NCBI GenBank assembly: GCA_033439295.1
Contig: JAVTLE010000001.1
Location: 1,674,001 to 1,738,000 of the forward strand
Source of the DNA: Deuterostichococcus epilithicus
Lineage: Eukaryota; Chlorophyta; Trebouxiophyceae; Prasiolales; Stichococcaceae
Direction of reading: 5' to 3'
Length of the DNA: 64,000 nucleotides
In this document: positions 60,979-64,000 of the stretch, piece by piece
How the letters are laid out: each line of letters opens with the position of its first letter
How positions within the stretch are numbered: position 1 is the first letter of the stretch
Position numbers and translations under genes: made by a program
The notes under the pieces: model-generated
What the model saw: only the letters and a program-made list of their open reading frames with translations
What the model was told of the DNA's origin: nothing
Database searches by the model: none

Positions 60979-63900
60979 ATGTCGACTCGCGCGATACGAG
61001 AGGCACTCAAGGAGCCCAATGTGCCCGCTACCAACCCCATGCCGTCGACCAAGGTGAGCCACACTCACCAACCTCTTCCACTGTGTAGAGGTTAACCGAT
61101 CGCCACGGCTGCTCGCAACACGCTGCCATCGAGGCGCGTGCAATTGACACTGCGTGTGGTCCGCAGATCGTGGCGGGCGTGCTCACGAAATGGGTCAACC
61201 TGGGACAGGGGTGGCGGCACCGGTTGTTTGTGCTGAAGGCTGGCGTCCTGCGCTACTACCGGGTGAGCCCTCTTTTCTCTTGAGCACGTCAGGAGCGCCC
61301 AATTTCAAAACGCTCTGCTTCCAGCAAGGACGCTAACAGCATCCCGGTTGAGGAGCCGCGGAGGCGCTGCGGACAGGGAGCCGTGGTTGGCCATGACGTC
61401 TGTGGACACAGCACACTTGCTGAAGGAGGCTGGTGGCTGGCACGGATGAACTGCAGCCGCTGTGTGGGCTGTCCAGACAACCAATAACCACACCTCGGAA
61501 CAGTCCGCGCTGCTCGGTGCGCAGGTGCTGGGCATCGCGCACAAGTCGGACATCCACCAGATGTTTGCCGCGCTGCGCGCAGAGGGCGACCTGCAGCTCA
61601 TTGGCGCCGAGGCCGGCATACTGGAGGACAAATGGCGAAAGTGAGCCGCGTCGCATTGGCACACACCACTTGCCCTGCATGTCAAAATGCTTCTGCGACG
61701 TGCTGAGCAATGCACTCAGTGGGCCCGCGCCACACTAGGCACAACTAAACGGAGGTGTTGCGGAGACTCTGCTCGCTTTTATGGCATTTAATGGACCCAT
61801 CGCTTCCACACATCCTGCAGGTCGGGGAACGGCTCGCTTAACAGCGCGAGGGAAGCCCTGGCAGACCCGCAGGCTGAGGTTCACTTGCAGGTCGGCCTAG
61901 CCTAGGGAGAGCAACACCTGCTGTGCATCTTGCTTTGCACCTGCGGCGCTATGCAGCAACTGCTATCAAGAAGCCGAGCGTTGTTGTACAGGCACCATGC
62001 ATGAGAGCAAAGGGCAGTGATCAAGAGGGAAACATTCAACCAATCTCCTGAATGTCGTCGTGCACTGCAGTTGGCGGATATCGAGCTGTCGCAAGCCGAC
62101 CACTGCAAGCTGTACATCCACACCAAGATGAACAACATCACCTACCGCCTCAAGGCGGAGACTGCGTGCGCTCCTCCCTGCTGGCCAGCCTGATTCCCGT
62201 TTGCATGCATGGATTCTGCAGCATGCGGCACGTTGACGCATTTCCAGTCGAGGTTCAGAAAGGTTGTCGGTGATGCCGCAGGGATGACCGGCGGGCATGG
62301 GCGGAGGCTCTAGACTTTGCGAAGGTGCGCTTGCGGTGTTGGACTCAGGACTGGAGCCAGCAGCCGCACGAGGATCCTGCAGCCCGCTTTGCCGGTCTTG
62401 CGGCAGCGCCTCCCTGCCCATGCGTGCCACCCTCATCGGGTCTGCTCTGCACCGCTTGCACCCACCCCCCTTGCAGGTGCAGTGGGAGGGGAAGCCGCCG
62501 CAGGTGGCCAACGCCCTCACCACGCCCAGCACGTCAGCGTGCGCCACTGCCCTCCTCACCGGCTCCCCCCAAAACCTCTCTGAAACCCGAGGCCTGGCAC
62601 CCCTGTGATCTCGGAGCCAACCCTTCCTTCTTAAGCGTGGCGGCGCCCCCGCTCACCGCTGGGTCTCACGGGTACATTGGACCTCGGCGCAGGCGTAAGG
62701 CACAGGAGGAGAAGCTGCGGGCGCTGACGGGCGCGGTGCGGGAGGAGCTGGCCGCCCGGGGCGCCTCTCAAGACGTGCAGGCCTACGTGGCCGACCTGCT
62801 GCAGGCGCAGCACGGGCGGTACCAGGAGTACATGGCCAAGGAGGCGGACATGCGGCGGGAGCTGCAGCGCTACATCGCCACGCTCGAGGTGCAGAACCTG
62901 CTTCACAGATGGGCAGCCTCAGGGAACCGTTGGGGGACAACAATTACAGGTCTTTCGAAGGTGCTGCTGGGTCATGCATGCTGTAGCTCAGCAGGCCATA
63001 CCACGAATGTGACGAGCAGGGCTGGCCACGCTGCCGTCGCTGATGGCATTGCGCCACCATGATGACACGCTCCCTCAAGCGCCAAGCAATTCCGAAGGCG
63101 GGTTCCGCTGCTTGTCAAGTCCTGAGAAGTGTCCACGAAGCTGCACCGCCGCGTGAGCAGCGGGGACGACTGTGCAGAGGCAAGGATTTGGGCGGTGGGA
63201 CGCCGATACAGAGCCTTTTGGTACAGTGAATCGAACCTGAAAGGGTCAAGGGCTCGGCTGCCTGCGAAGCACCCACCACCTGGACCCTTCTGTGCCCTGA
63301 CCGCAACCTGTCCTGAACCCAACCTCGTGTTGTCCGAGCAGAACCAGCACCGGGAGCTGGAGACTGCGGTGGTGGTGGAGTCGCAGGCGGGCCGCGGAGG
63401 CAGGAACGTCCGCAAATCGACCGATTCGCCGTCGGTCGCCGACGAGGGGCGCTCCGACAGCAGCGGGCCCTCCGACGTGGATGGCGGCGGCGACCGGTGC
63501 GCCTCGTCACTCGAGCCGTGACCCTTCAGCCCCGCCGCCTTGGGGCTGCCAACCCAGCGGGCCCAGCAAGAGCTGTCTCTCTGTCAGCGCACGCTGTGGC
63601 TGCTCGAGCGGGACGCGTGCGCGTAGCACAGTCCGCGAGCTCAAGCTCGTCATGCGTTTACACCAAAGAGGATCGTTCGGCTCCGGTCTCACATTTGCTT
63701 ACTCCCTGGGCTTTCCGCAGGTTCTACTCGGACGAGGAGGATGCGTTCTACGACGCCAGCTCGCGGCGGTCGTCAGCCAGCGCCTCGGACGTGGACGCCG
63801 CGATGTCGGGGCTGTCGCACAGCAGCGGCTCCGGCGGCGGCGGCTCCGACGGCGATGGCGACGCCGACTGGCTCAAGTGAGCGAGGCTGGGTGGATCTCC

Positions 63901-64000
63901 AATGTGCAGACAAAGCGCAGGACTTGTGCAAGACTTCTGCAGTCTGCGGCGCGACATCATGTTTGCTCACCGCCGTGGCTCATGCCGCAAGCAGCTGGCA
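60979..64000 (+). CDS. Oxysterol-binding-protein-related protein (ORP), N-terminal half; runs off the window
   Basis: Ten exons chain with perfect phases: 60979-61053, 61167-61262, 61525-61640, 61821-61890, 62071-62165, 62282-62324, 62477-62538, 62693-62888, 63342-63517 and 63721-63876; the last ends at a donor (AA|GTGAGC). The PH domain starts [19 protein letters not shown], followed by [12 protein letters not shown], and closes with [17 protein letters not shown] and [14 protein letters not shown]; these closely follow plant ORPs. A coiled coil comes next ([19 protein letters not shown], then [17 protein letters not shown]). A Ser/Asp-rich linker holds [14 protein letters not shown], an FFAT-like motif that would bind VAP proteins in the ER. 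ORPs move sterols or phosphoinositides at membrane contacts. The lipid-binding OSBP domain is expected beyond 64000 and not seen. A ceramide-transfer (START) protein is less likely given the ORP-like PH sequence. Confidence 0.88.

Overview
Eukaryotic nuclear DNA, most likely from a trebouxiophyte green alga of the Coccomyxa/Chlorella kind. The evidence is short exons with consistent-phase GT-AG (some GC-AG) introns, Pro-rich (KSPPP-RPPP) extracellular domains of green-algal cell-wall type, a plant-type telomeric repeat motif (CCCTAAA) and a plastid-type acyl-activating enzyme. The species cannot be fixed from sequence alone. Isolated N positions (7552, 26089, 48836, 48870-48871) point to a draft assembly.

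Layout: (1) 1.9-3.7 kb, minus strand, a secreted GH114-type glycoside hydrolase. (2) 6.5-14.0 kb, plus strand, gene A: signal peptide, Pro-rich stalk, Cys-rich modules, M15-type zinc peptidase domain and a C-terminal module. (3) 14-23 kb, a gene-poor stretch with degenerate tandem repeats, two short TIR elements (one hAT-like with a perfect 8-bp target duplication), three copies of a perfect 82-bp palindrome joined by a 117-bp inverted repeat, a broken copy of gene C, and a decayed LINE piece. (4) 25.1-47.0 kb, plus strand, gene B, a relative of gene A in which everything after the signal-peptide exon is present three times in tandem (period about 6.93 kb, nearly identical). The junctions are open in frame, so the array reads as one gene with three stalk/peptidase cycles. 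(5) 48.3-49.9 kb, gene C, unrecognised. (6) 51.4-53.0 kb, plus strand, a secreted AA15-like copper monooxygenase (LPMO). (7) 54.3-60.1 kb, minus strand, a long-chain acyl-activating enzyme of the plastid AAE15/16 type. (8) 61.0 kb to the window end, plus strand, the N-terminal half of an oxysterol-binding-protein-related protein (ORP).

The order 'promoter block - M15 gene - 3' flank - C' occurs twice (about 4.65-20.75 kb and 23.04-48.79 kb), so the left half is an old segmental duplication. Copy I then gained mobile elements and lost its C gene; copy II kept C and triplicated its M15 gene internally. The left part of the window is rich in secreted, polymer-directed enzymes (GH114, M15, LPMO), suggesting cell-wall remodelling or attack on microbial polymers. 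The right end pairs two lipid genes (acyl activation and sterol/lipid transfer) head to head.
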